Part shown: one piece after another, positions 7,237-14,418 of the stretch
Layout of the letters: each line of letters starts with the position of its first letter
Position numbering within the stretch: position 1 is the first letter of the stretch
From: Streptomyces sp. DT2A-34
Lineage (GTDB): Bacteria > Actinomycetota > Actinomycetes > Streptomycetales > Streptomycetaceae
DNA: 64,000 nt
Direction of reading: 5' to 3'
Assembly (NCBI RefSeq): GCF_030499515.1
Contig: NZ_JASTWJ010000001.1
Coordinates: 5,808,001-5,872,000, forward strand
The notes under the pieces: generated by a model
What the model saw: the letters and a program-made list of their open reading frames with translations, nothing else
Told to the model about the DNA's origin: nothing
The model's database searches: none
Program-made: the position numbers and the translations under genes

Positions 7237-8778
7237 ATGTCTGAAACGGCCGCAAAGGCCCCCGGCAGCACCCTCGGTGCCGCCGATTCCAACCGCTGGA
7301 AAGCGCTCGTCTTCATCGCGCTGGCCCAGCTCATGGTCGTCCTCGACGCGACCATCGTGAACATCGCCCTGCCCTCCGCCCAGCAGGACCTGGGCATCTC
7401 GGACGGCAACCGCCAGTGGGTCGTCACGGCCTACGCGCTCGCCTTCGGCGGTCTGCTGCTGTTCGGCGGCCGGATAGCCGACCTGTGGGGCCGCAAGAAC
7501 GCCTTCGTCGTCGGTCTCATCGGCTTCGCCGGTGCCTCCGCGCTCGGCGGTGCGGCCACCAACGAGGCGATGATGTTCGGCGCCCGCGCCCTGCAGGGTG
7601 TCTTCGGCGCGCTGCTCGCACCCGCCGCGCTCTCGCTGCTCGCCGTGATGTTCACGGACGCCAAGGAGCGCGCCAAGGCGTTCGGCATCTACGGTGCGAT
7701 CGCGGGTGGCGGCGGCGCCGTCGGCTTCATCCTCGGCGGTGTGCTGACCGAGTACATGGACTGGCGCTGGACGTTCTTCGTCAACATCCCGTTCGCGATC
7801 GCGGCCGCGGCCGGCGCGTACTTCGTCATCCGTGAGCCGGAGGGCGGCCGCAACCGCAACCCGCTCGACATCCCCGGCGTCCTGCTCTCCACCCTGGGCC
7901 TGGTCGCGCTGGTCTACGGCTTCACCCGCGCCGAGTCCGACGGCTGGGGCGACTCCGTGACCGTGGGCATGTTCGTCGCCTCCGTGGTCCTGCTGCTCGC
8001 CTTCGTCGTCACCGAGGCCAAGGTCAAGGCCCCGCTGCTGCCGCTGCGCGTCGTCACCGACCGCAACCGCGGCGGGATCTACCTCTCGCTCGGTATCGCG
8101 ATCATCGCGATGTTCGGCACGTTCCTGTTCCTGACCTACTACCTGCAGATCGTGAAGGGCTACTCGCCGATCAAGACCGGCTTCGCCTTCATGCCGATGA
8201 TCGTCGGCATGATGGTCGGCTCGACCCAGATCGGCACCCGTCTGATGACCCGCCTGCCGGCCCGCATGCTGATGGGCCCCGGCTTCCTGGTCGCCGCGGT
8301 GGGCATGCTGCTGATGACGCAGCTGGAGATCGGCTCGTCGTACGCCTCGATCATCCTGCCGGCGATGCTGCTGCTCGGTCTCGGCATGGGTACGGCGTTC
8401 ATGCCGGCCATGTCCCTGGCCACCCTGGGCGTCGAGCCCCGGGACTCGGGTGTCGCCTCCGCGATGGTCAACACCTCGCAGCAGGTGGGCGGCGCGATCG
8501 GCACGGCCCTGCTGAACACGATCGCGGCCTCGGCCACGACCTCCTACATCGCCGACCACATCGGCTCCGCGAGCTCCCGCTCCCAGCAGCAGCTGGTCCA
8601 GCTGGAGGGCATGGTGCACGGCTACACCAACGCGATCTGGTTCGCCGTCGGCATGCTGGTGCTCGCCGCGGTGATCGTCGTGACCTTCGTCAACGCCGGC
8701 CGCCCGGACGGTGCGACGGTGGCGTCCTCCGAGGAGGGCACCGAGGACGAGGTGCGGGTGCCGGTCGTCGCGCACTGA
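7237..8778 (+). CDS. DHA2-type MFS drug exporter, 14 TM
   Basis: 513 residues from ATG 7237; a GTG at 7225 is a possible alternative. The DHA2 signature is clear: LDATIVNIALPSAQQDLG in TM1, the motif A-like GGRIADLWGRKNAF between TM2 and TM3, and a motif C-like GAIAGGGGAVGFILGG in TM5. About 14 hydrophobic spans are seen. It is a proton-coupled exporter of hydrophobic drugs in the cytoplasmic membrane. It is paired with the TetR gene upstream and converges on a MarR gene, with a hairpin between. The substrate cannot be told from sequence. Confidence 0.9.
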   Translation: MSETAAKAPGSTLGAADSNRWKALVFIALAQLMVVLDATIVNIALPSAQQDLGISDGNRQWVVTAYALAFGGLLLFGGRIADLWGRKNAFVVGLIGFAGASALGGAATNEAMMFGARALQGVFGALLAPAALSLLAVMFTDAKERAKAFGIYGAIAGGGGAVGFILGGVLTEYMDWRWTFFVNIPFAIAAAAGAYFVIREPEGGRNRNPLDIPGVLLSTLGLVALVYGFTRAESDGWGDSVTVGMFVASVVLLLAFVVTEAKVKAPLLPLRVVTDRNRGGIYLSLGIAIIAMFGTFLFLTYYLQIVKGYSPIKTGFAFMPMIVGMMVGSTQIGTRLMTRLPARMLMGPGFLVAAVGMLLMTQLEIGSSYASIILPAMLLLGLGMGTAFMPAMSLATLGVEPRDSGVASAMVNTSQQVGGAIGTALLNTIAASATTSYIADHIGSASSRSQQQLVQLEGMVHGYTNAIWFAVGMLVLAAVIVVTFVNAGRPDGATVASSEEGTEDEVRVPVVAH

Positions 8779-8819
8779 GGCCGGCGACGACCGTACGGCC
8801 GTACCACTTCGGGACCAGG

Positions 8820-8854
8820 CGTACGTACGGGGATGGGGACGCTCCGTACGTACG
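8820..8854. terminator. Bidirectional hairpin between convergent genes
   Basis: Exact 11-bp arms, CGTACGTACGG (8820-8830) and CCGTACGTACG (8844-8854), flank a 13-base loop in the gap between the MFS (+) and MarR (-) stop codons. Confidence 0.6.
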
Positions 8855-8894
8855 ACCCCCAGGACCTGCCCCGGCTCGCCGCTGAATGAGCGGT

Positions 8895-9437
8895 TCAGCG
8901 GAGCCAGGGCAGGTCCGCACCCGCTTCACTGGGCTGCAGGCCCTCGGCGACGATCCGCATGATCTCGCCGAGGGCCTTTTGCTGTTCGGGGGTGAGCCGG
9001 TCGAACATCGCCTGGCGCACGGCCGCCACATGGCCCGGCGCGGTCTCCCGCAACACCTCCATGCCCGCGTCGGTCAGGACCGCGAACTGGCCCCGCTTGT
9101 CGTCGAGGCAGTCCTCGCGCCGGACCCAGCCGTTCTTCTCCAGCCGGGCGACGGCGTGCGAGAGACGGGAGCGGGTGATCTTGGCGTACATCGCCAGCTC
9201 GGTCATCCGCAGCCGGCGGCGCGGGGACTCGGCGAGCTTGACCAGCAGGCCGTAGTAGACGTGCGGCATCCCCGCGTCCCGCTGGAGCTGGCGGTCCAGG
9301 TGGTCCTCGAGCAGGGTGGTCGCGTCGATGTAGGAGCGCCAGACGTGCTGCTCCTCGTCGGTGAGCCAGCGCGGTTCCGCCGCGGATGCGGATGCGGGCG
9401 AGGGTGCGGAGGTCGGTGCCGTATTCATGTACTCCAC
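8895..9437 (-). CDS. MarR-family regulator
   Basis: About 180 residues. GTG 9437 (AAGGAG 12 bases upstream) or ATG 9428 may be the start; I give the longer form. The winged helix is recognisable in LLVKLAESPRRRLRMTELAMYAKITRSRLSHAVARLEKNGWVRRE, with the wing DDKRGQFAVLTDAGMEVL. It is divergent from the DODA-type dioxygenase gene, which is its likely target along with itself. The shared 112-bp gap holds ATTTG-aag-CAAAT and the palindrome GAGAGCTCTC (9443-9452). Such regulators usually respond to phenolic compounds or oxidants. Confidence 0.85.
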   Translation of the reverse strand: MEYMNTAPTSAPSPASASAAEPRWLTDEEQHVWRSYIDATTLLEDHLDRQLQRDAGMPHVYYGLLVKLAESPRRRLRMTELAMYAKITRSRLSHAVARLEKNGWVRREDCLDDKRGQFAVLTDAGMEVLRETAPGHVAAVRQAMFDRLTPEQQKALGEIMRIVAEGLQPSEAGADLPWLR

Positions 9438-9504
9438 TGTACGAGAGCTCTCCTTGAATTTTTAACTACTGCGGCGTACCGTCTTGTGAGCAGATAAGCT
9501 TTAG

Positions 9505-9517
9505 ATTTGAAGCAAAT
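9505..9517. promoter_or_regulatory. Palindrome ATTTG-aag-CAAAT, candidate MarR operator
   Basis: A 13-bp dyad in an AT-rich stretch 33 bases upstream of the dioxygenase start, in the region shared with the divergent MarR gene. MarR proteins often bind AT-rich palindromes of this size. Confidence 0.45.
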
Positions 9518-9549
9518 AACGCTTCAGGTCTCCGGAGGGAGTCGCCGCC

Positions 9550-10335
9550 ATGTCCGCCGCCACGCAGGAGCGCATGCCCGCTCTCTATCTCAGCCACGGC
9601 GCCCCGCCGCTCGCGGACGACCCGATCTGGCCCGGCGAGCTCGCCGCCTGGTCCGCCGGGCTGCCGCGCCCCAAGGCGATCCTCATGGTCTCCGCCCACT
9701 GGGAGGAGGCCCCGCTCGCCATCGGTGCCACCGAGACCGTTCCTCTCGTCTACGACTTCTGGGGATTTCCCGAGCACTACTACAAGGTGACGTACGCGGC
9801 CCCCGGCGCGCCCGAACTCGCCGAGTCCGTACGGAAACTGCTGCGCGCCCCCGGCACGCCCGTGCAGGACATCCCCGACCGCGGCCTCGACCACGGCGCC
9901 TACGTCCCGCTCGTCGAGATGTACCCCGAGGCGGACATCCCCGTCCTGCAGGTCTCCATGCCGACCCTCGACCCGGTGAGGCTCATGGAGATCGGCCGCA
10001 AGCTGGCGCCGCTGCGCGACGAGGGCGCACTGATCGTCGGCTCCGGCTTCTTCACCCACAACCTCGCCGCCCTGCGGCAGAGCGGCATCCCCGCCTGGTC
10101 CGTGGAGTTCGACGACTGGGGCCGCCGGGCGCTGGAGAGCGGCGACTGGGACGCCCTGCTGGACTTCCTCCACAAGACGCCGGCCGGCCGCTACGCCCAC
10201 CCGCGCACCGAGCACTTCGCCCCGCTGTTCGTGGCGATGGGTGCGGCGGACGCGGCCGGGGAGGCGACGGCGCAGAAGTCGGTGATCGACGGGTTCTGGC
10301 TGGGGCTGGCGAAGCGCTCGGTGCAGTTCGGCTGA
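9550..10335 (+). CDS. DODA-type class III extradiol dioxygenase (LigB superfamily)
   Basis: 261 residues from ATG 9550 with a strong GGAGGGAG ribosome site. LYLSHGAPPL (His16), MVSAHWEE (His50), LDHGAYVPL and FFTHNLAAL supply the conserved histidines for the active-site metal. This matches the 4,5-DOPA dioxygenase/YgiD family, which opens catechol rings next to the hydroxyls. The physiological substrate is not known for most bacterial members. It is divergent from MarR, suggesting induction by a phenolic ligand. A hairpin terminator follows. Confidence 0.85.
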   Translation: MSAATQERMPALYLSHGAPPLADDPIWPGELAAWSAGLPRPKAILMVSAHWEEAPLAIGATETVPLVYDFWGFPEHYYKVTYAAPGAPELAESVRKLLRAPGTPVQDIPDRGLDHGAYVPLVEMYPEADIPVLQVSMPTLDPVRLMEIGRKLAPLRDEGALIVGSGFFTHNLAALRQSGIPAWSVEFDDWGRRALESGDWDALLDFLHKTPAGRYAHPRTEHFAPLFVAMGAADAAGEATAQKSVIDGFWLGLAKRSVQFG

Positions 10336-10341
10336 GGGCCT

Positions 10342-10373
10342 CCCCGTCGGCGGGCGCCTCCTCGCCGACGGGG
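10342..10373. terminator. Bidirectional hairpin terminator
   Basis: CCCCGTCGGCG (10342-10352) and CGCCGACGGGG (10363-10373) are exact inverted copies with a 10-base loop. They lie between the convergent dioxygenase and GNAT genes. Confidence 0.75.
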
Positions 10374-10374
10374 C

Positions 10375-10905
10375 TCAGAGTTCCTTCTCGTGCCAGGCGA
10401 CGTCCCAGTACCGGCCGAACTTGCGGCCCACCTCGCGGTACGTGCCGACGTACCGGAAGCCGAACCGCTCGTGCAGACGCGTGGACGCCTCGTTCGGCAG
10501 GGCGATCCCGGCGTAGGCGCGGTGCAGGTCCTCGTCCGCCAGCGCCTCGAAGAGGGCCTTGTAGAGGAGGGTGCCGACGCCGCGCCGGCCGGCGTCCGGA
10601 GCGAGGTAGATCGTGACCTCGACGGAGGTCTCGTAGGCGGGCTTCGCCCGCAAGGCGCTGGATGTGGCGTAGCCAAGAATCCGCTGTGAGTCGTCCCCGG
10701 GCCCGTTCTCCTCGGCAACCATCAGCCGGTGCGGGCCGTCTTCAGGGTGGGAGAGCAGCCAAGGGCGGCGCTCTTCCGGCGTGAAGACCGCAGTATCGAA
10801 TGTGATGGGCGTCTCACGTACATAGTGGTTGTAGATGCTGGTGAGAGCTTCGAGGTCATCCTCGACTCCCGGCCTGACCTGCACCTCTGTACGTTCCGAC
10901 GGCAT
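10375..10905 (-). CDS. GNAT acetyltransferase, phosphinothricin-acetyltransferase-like
   Basis: 176 residues from ATG 10905 with an AGGAGG site. A GNAT fold is seen: the N-terminal VRPGVEDDLEALTSIYNHYVRETPITFDT resembles PAT/Bar proteins, VEVTIYLAPDAGRRGVGTLLYKAL carries the acetyl-CoA-binding Q/RxxGxG/A-like loop, and ASTRLHERFGFRYVGTYREVGRKFGRYWDV the C-terminal PAT signature. It acetylates a small amine such as phosphinothricin, methionine sulfoximine or another amino compound. The true substrate is unknown. It is divergent from hrdD, and the two share a 170-bp promoter region. Confidence 0.8.
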   Translation of the reverse strand: MPSERTEVQVRPGVEDDLEALTSIYNHYVRETPITFDTAVFTPEERRPWLLSHPEDGPHRLMVAEENGPGDDSQRILGYATSSALRAKPAYETSVEVTIYLAPDAGRRGVGTLLYKALFEALADEDLHRAYAGIALPNEASTRLHERFGFRYVGTYREVGRKFGRYWDVAWHEKEL

Positions 10906-10965
10906 CGTGCCTCCTCATGTGGCCGGACAGGGTACTGCAAGATCAGAAAAATAGGGGTGCGGGTT

Positions 10966-10992
10966 GGGAATTCTGTCCTGATTCCAGTCGTT
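10966..10992 (+). promoter_or_regulatory. SigR-type promoter of hrdD (GGGAAT-N18-GTT)
   Basis: GGGAAT (10966-10971) and GTT (10990-10992) with an 18-base spacer match the consensus of the thiol-stress sigma factor SigR of Streptomyces. hrdD is a published SigR target in S. coelicolor. It lies about 80 bases upstream of the hrdD start. Confidence 0.75.
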
Positions 10993-11074
10993 GTTTCCAT
11001 CGAACGGCGGGCACTCGAGAAGAGTCCCAAGCGTTCAAGAACCACCCGCCAGCCCACATCGCAAGGGAGCACGC

Positions 11075-12070
11075 ATGGCAACCCGTGCCGTCGCCCGTCG
11101 TCAGTCCGCCACCGGCGGGACCGCCGACGCGGCAAGCAGTCGCGCCCATGGCGGCGAGATCGCGGACCGCGACCTGGTCGGCATGTACCTCGACGAGATC
11201 GCGCGCACGCCGCTGCTCGACGCTGCCAAAGAGGTCGAGCTGTCGCAGATCATCGAGGCGGGTGTGTTCGCAAGGCAGGTCCTCGACGGGTGCGAGGAGG
11301 CCAGGGCGGACGCCACCCGTGAAGAGCTCGAGGCCCTGGTGGCCGAGGGCGAGCGGGCCAAGGACATCTTCATCCGCTCCAACCTCCGCCTGGTCGTCGC
11401 GGTGGCCCGCCGCTACCCCCGCAGCGGCCTGCCCCTGCTCGACCTGATCCAGGAGGGCAACGCCGGCCTGGTGCGCGCGGTGGAGAAGTTCGACTACCGC
11501 AAGGGCTTCAAGTTCTCGACGTACGCGACCTGGTGGATCCGCCAGGCCATCACGCGCTCGATAGCCGACCAGTCCCGCACCATCCGCCTCCCCGTCCACC
11601 TGGTGGAGGAGCTGGGCCGCATCCGCCGCGTCCAGCGCGAGTTCAACCGTGAGCACGGCCGTGACCCGGAGCCCGCGGAGATCGCCGCCGAGCTCGGCTC
11701 GAACCCGGACCGTGTGATCGACGTCCTGGACTGGGCCCGCGACCCGGTCTCGCTGAACATGGCGGTCGACGACGAGGGCGAGACCCAGTTCGGCGACCTC
11801 CTGGAGGACACCTCCGCGGTCTCCCCCGAGCAGTCGGTCCTCACCCTCCTGCGCAGCGAGGAACTGGACGACCTGATCGGCCGCCTCGACCAGCGCACGG
11901 CGTCCATCATCAAGATGCGGTACGGCATCGAGGACGGCCGCGAGCGCACCCTGACCGAGGTGGGCAAGGAGCACGGTCTGACGCGCGAGCGCATCCGCCA
12001 GATCGAGAAGCACGCCCTGCTGGAGTTGAAGAAGCTGGCCCGCAGCACCGGCTTCGACGCGGCCGCGTAG
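11075..12070 (+). CDS. hrdD: RNA polymerase principal-like sigma factor HrdD
   Basis: 331 residues from ATG 11075 with AAGGGAG upstream. It is a group 2 sigma-70. Region 1.2 contains DLVGMYLDEIARTPLLDAAKE, region 2 contains NLRLVVAVARRYPRSGLPLLD with FDYRKGFKFSTYATWWIRQA, region 3 contains RLPVHLVEELGRIRRVQRE, and region 4.2 ends with TLTEVGKEHGLTRERIRQIEK. The N-terminus MATRAVARRQSATGGTADAA is as in S. coelicolor HrdD, to which it is very close from memory. It is dispensable and overlaps in specificity with HrdB. The SigR-type promoter puts it in the thiol-oxidative stress response. Confidence 0.95.
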   Translation: MATRAVARRQSATGGTADAASSRAHGGEIADRDLVGMYLDEIARTPLLDAAKEVELSQIIEAGVFARQVLDGCEEARADATREELEALVAEGERAKDIFIRSNLRLVVAVARRYPRSGLPLLDLIQEGNAGLVRAVEKFDYRKGFKFSTYATWWIRQAITRSIADQSRTIRLPVHLVEELGRIRRVQREFNREHGRDPEPAEIAAELGSNPDRVIDVLDWARDPVSLNMAVDDEGETQFGDLLEDTSAVSPEQSVLTLLRSEELDDLIGRLDQRTASIIKMRYGIEDGRERTLTEVGKEHGLTRERIRQIEKHALLELKKLARSTGFDAAA

Positions 12071-12179
12071 CCCCTCCGGCCGACGGGGCGGGGGCGTACG
12101 ACCCGTGCCGCCGCGTACGCCGGGTGGCCAAAGACCGCGCAAACATGGCGATGTAACGCCGCTTCAATGCACGGGCCAC

Positions 12180-12368
12180 CGGGAACAAGACAACCGGGTA
12201 AGGGAGTTCGGGCCCTGAGGCGACCGCCCTCGGGCCCCCGGACAAAGACCACGGAGCCCCACGACCACCCACAGACCAAGTCCCGACGCACTCCCCCCGG
12301 CGCCGGGACTTTCCCCGAGCCGGGCTTCGGCGCCCATCCCCCCTGGGTGCCGGGGCCCGGCTCTTTTG
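12180..12368 (+). ncRNA. Candidate small RNA or structured hrdD 3' leader/trailer
   Basis: The region folds as consecutive stems and ends in a terminator-like hairpin. Outer arms GAGCCGGGC (12317-12325) and GCCCGGCTC (12355-12363) enclose CGGCGCCCA/TGGGTGCCG with a C-rich loop, then TTTTG. A T-run is unusual for this genome. I recall a published S. coelicolor small RNA named after this locus (scr3202), which would fit, but I cannot verify identity. The 5' end is a guess. It could also simply be the hrdD terminator region. Confidence 0.4.
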
Positions 12369-12389
12369 TGGGCCCGCAGGCAGAGGGGC

Positions 12390-12444
12390 GGGTCACCCCG
12401 TACCTGAACCACGGGGTGACCCACCCGAATGGCAGATTGTGCCA
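12390..12444. promoter_or_regulatory. Two dyads upstream of TetR: 12-bp inverted repeat and TGGCA-gattg-TGCCA
   Basis: GGGTCACCCCGT (12390-12401) and its exact complement (12411-12422) flank 9 bases. TGGCA-gattg-TGCCA lies at 12430-12444. The second ends 21 bases before the GTG at 12466 and would overlap a promoter whose -10-like TAGCCT is at 12453-12458. Either could be the TetR operator. Confidence 0.5.
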
Positions 12445-12465
12445 CACAGGCATAGCCTGCCGAAC

Positions 12466-13128
12466 GTGAGCAGCCCCATCCCCGCACACGCCCCCTCCCT
12501 CACGGAGCGACGCAAGGCAGCGACCCGCATGGAGATCGCCCGCGCCGCGGCCGCTCTCTTCGTGAAGCAGGGCCTACGGGCCACCCGGGCCGAGGACATC
12601 GCCCAGGCCGCCGGCATAGCGCCCCGCACCTTCTACCGCTACTTCGCCACCAAGGAGGAGGCGGTGGCCCCGCTCTACGCGGCCGGCGCCGACCGCTGGG
12701 CGGAAGCAGTCCGCACGGCCCCACCCGAACTGCCCCTACCCCAAGCCCTGGAACACGCGGCCCGCCGCACCCTCACCCCGGGCGCCGGAGTCTCCGCACC
12801 CTCCTGGGAGTGGATCCGCACCCTGGTCCGCCTGGCCGACACGAGCCCCGCCCTGCGCAAGGTGTGGGCGGAGGTATGCCATGAGGCGGAGACAAGGCTG
12901 GCGGAGGTACTGGCGACGAGGAGCAAGGCCGACGACAACGTTGCCGACACCCCCGCCCTCCACTTCGCCGCCGCAGTTGCCGCCGCCTCCGTACGCGTGG
13001 CCGTAGAAACCTGGGCAGCGGGAGACGCCCCCGCACAGGGCCCCCAGGGCCCGGCCGCCCTGGCGATGCGCAACTTGGCGGCGCTGAGGGACTTCCCGTG
13101 GGAGGACATGGCCGTACGCCCGGCGTGA
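12466..13128 (+). CDS. TetR-family regulator downstream of hrdD (SCO3201-like)
   Basis: 220 residues from GTG 12466. No ribosome site is seen, and a -10-like TAGCCT ends 8 bases before the start, so the mRNA may be leaderless. The HTH occupies residues 15-65 (RMEIARAAAALFVKQGLRATRAEDIAQAAGIAPRTFYRYFATKEE). The C-terminal half is Ala-rich and helical. By position after hrdD it corresponds to S. coelicolor SCO3201, whose overproduction, as I recall, blocks antibiotic production and differentiation. Orthology is inferred from position and family, not from alignment. Confidence 0.85.
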   Translation: MSSPIPAHAPSLTERRKAATRMEIARAAAALFVKQGLRATRAEDIAQAAGIAPRTFYRYFATKEEAVAPLYAAGADRWAEAVRTAPPELPLPQALEHAARRTLTPGAGVSAPSWEWIRTLVRLADTSPALRKVWAEVCHEAETRLAEVLATRSKADDNVADTPALHFAAAVAAASVRVAVETWAAGDAPAQGPQGPAALAMRNLAALRDFPWEDMAVRPA

Positions 13129-13177
13129 AGCCGAGGGGGATGGACGTACCCGCAGTCGCGTACGGCGGGAAGGGGAC

Positions 13178-13273
13178 GTGCCGGGGGGTGTCCGCCCGCA
13201 GAGTCCGGTGTCAAGAAACGGCACCTCTCGCCCAACGCCAACCACCGGACCGAGGACGGACACCCCCCGGCAC
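13178..13273. repeat. 96-bp inverted-repeat structure with 17-bp perfect arms
   Basis: GTGCCGGGGGGTGTCCG (13178-13194) and its exact complement (13257-13273) flank a nested 8-bp pair, GTCCGGTG (13203-13210) and CACCGGAC (13243-13250). The inner loop is not GC-extreme. It lies between convergent TetR and WYL genes and is longer and more regular than the other terminators here. It may be a mobile repeat or a two-stage terminator. Confidence 0.75.
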
Positions 13274-13384
13274 GGCCCCGACCCACCCCCCACCCGCAGG
13301 CGCTACGCGCACCCCCACTCACCCGCACAGGCCGCCGCAGGCACCCCCCGCCCACCCGCCGGAGGCACCCGCAGGCACCCTCGC

Positions 13385-14356
13385 CTAACCGCCGGAGGCA
13401 GCGGCCCGACTCAACCGCCCCCCCAACTCCCGCACACACCGCACCAGTTCCCCCGGCGACTCCACCACGAACTCGCAGTCCACCATCGCCAACCGCACCG
13501 CCATCCACTCCACGGAGTCCGCACCCGTACCCCGCAGCCGGCACCGTCGCCCGTCGATCGGCTTGGGCACCCCCAACCACCCCGGCAACCGAGCCGCGAC
13601 AAACTCCGCAGGCGCCTCGAAGGTCACCGAGAAGTCGTACGTCTCCTGCCGCCGCCACATCGACTGCCGCAGATACTCCGCCGCGCTCCCCGTCGGCAAC
13701 TCCCGCGGAGCGAACCGCGCCCCCGTCGCGAACGGCTCGCTCACCCGGTCCACCCGAAACGTCCGCCAGTCCTCCCGGTCGAGGTCGTACGCGACGAGGT
13801 ACCAACGCCGCCCCGTGGACACGAGCCGATACGGCTCGGTCAAGCGACGCGACTCCGTCCCGTCCCCCGCCCGGTACGCGAACCGCAACCGCTCCCGCCC
13901 CGCCACACACGAGGCCATCACGGTCAGCGTCTCGGGCGCGATACTCGCCCCGTCCCCACTGGTCAGCGGCGTGGTCGCGGCCTGAAGCGTCGTCACCCGG
14001 TGCCGCAGCCGCGCCGGCAGCACCTGCTCCAGTTTCGCCAGCGCCCGCACAGACGCCTCCTCCACCCCCTCGACCGCATGCCCGGCCCCGGCCCGCAGCC
14101 CGACCGCGATCGCCACGGCCTCCTCGTCGTCGAGGACGAGCGGCGGCATCGCCTTGCCCGCCACGAGCCGATAACCACCGTCGGCCCCCTTGGTCGCCTG
14201 CACGGGATACCCCAGCTCCCGCAGCCGGTCGATGTCCCGCCGCACCGTACGCCGGGACACCCCGAGCCGATCGGCGAGCTCACCGCCGGGCCATTCGCGG
14301 GGCGTCTGCAGAAGGGAGAGGAGCGTCAGGAGCCGTGCCGGAGTGTCCGTCGTCAT
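13385..14356 (-). CDS. HTH-WYL transcriptional regulator (YafY type)
   Basis: 323 residues from ATG 14356. The N-terminal HTH_11 (LLTLLSLLQTPREWPGGELADRLGVSRRTVRRDIDRLRELGYPV) is followed by the spacer domain and a WYL domain (ERLRFAYRAGDGTESRRLTEPYRLVSTGRRWYLVAYDLDREDWRTFRVDRV). The WYL pocket is thought to sense ligands or nucleic acids. It is divergent from a DHA2 exporter with only 62 bp between the starts, so it probably controls that gene. No clear ribosome site precedes either start, so both mRNAs may be nearly leaderless. Confidence 0.85.
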   Translation of the reverse strand: MTTDTPARLLTLLSLLQTPREWPGGELADRLGVSRRTVRRDIDRLRELGYPVQATKGADGGYRLVAGKAMPPLVLDDEEAVAIAVGLRAGAGHAVEGVEEASVRALAKLEQVLPARLRHRVTTLQAATTPLTSGDGASIAPETLTVMASCVAGRERLRFAYRAGDGTESRRLTEPYRLVSTGRRWYLVAYDLDREDWRTFRVDRVSEPFATGARFAPRELPTGSAAEYLRQSMWRRQETYDFSVTFEAPAEFVAARLPGWLGVPKPIDGRRCRLRGTGADSVEWMAVRLAMVDCEFVVESPGELVRCVRELGGRLSRAAASGG

Positions 14357-14398
14357 GAGTCCGAGGATGCCGCACAACTAGGACGTGATCTGACCTAA

Positions 14399-14414
14399 TG
14401 AAGCCATAGCTTCA
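14399..14414. promoter_or_regulatory. Palindrome TGAAGC-cata-GCTTCA before the MFS start
   Basis: A perfect 6+4+6 dyad ends 4 bases before the MFS ATG (14419), in the 62-bp gap shared with the WYL regulator. It occupies the place where a ribosome site would lie. It could act as an operator or as an mRNA hairpin. Confidence 0.5.
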
Positions 14415-14418
14415 ACCC

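Larger units (their letters stand above)
12071..12465 (+). other. 395-bp intergenic region after hrdD with several stable stems
   Basis: No reading frame is convincing. The stretch holds, in order: a bulged stem (12210-12215 and 12217-12220 with 12228-12237), an 8-bp stem (12278-12285 with 12304-12311), a nested hairpin followed by TTTT (12317-12367), and two dyads just before the next TetR gene (12390-12422 and 12430-12444). Confidence 0.7.
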
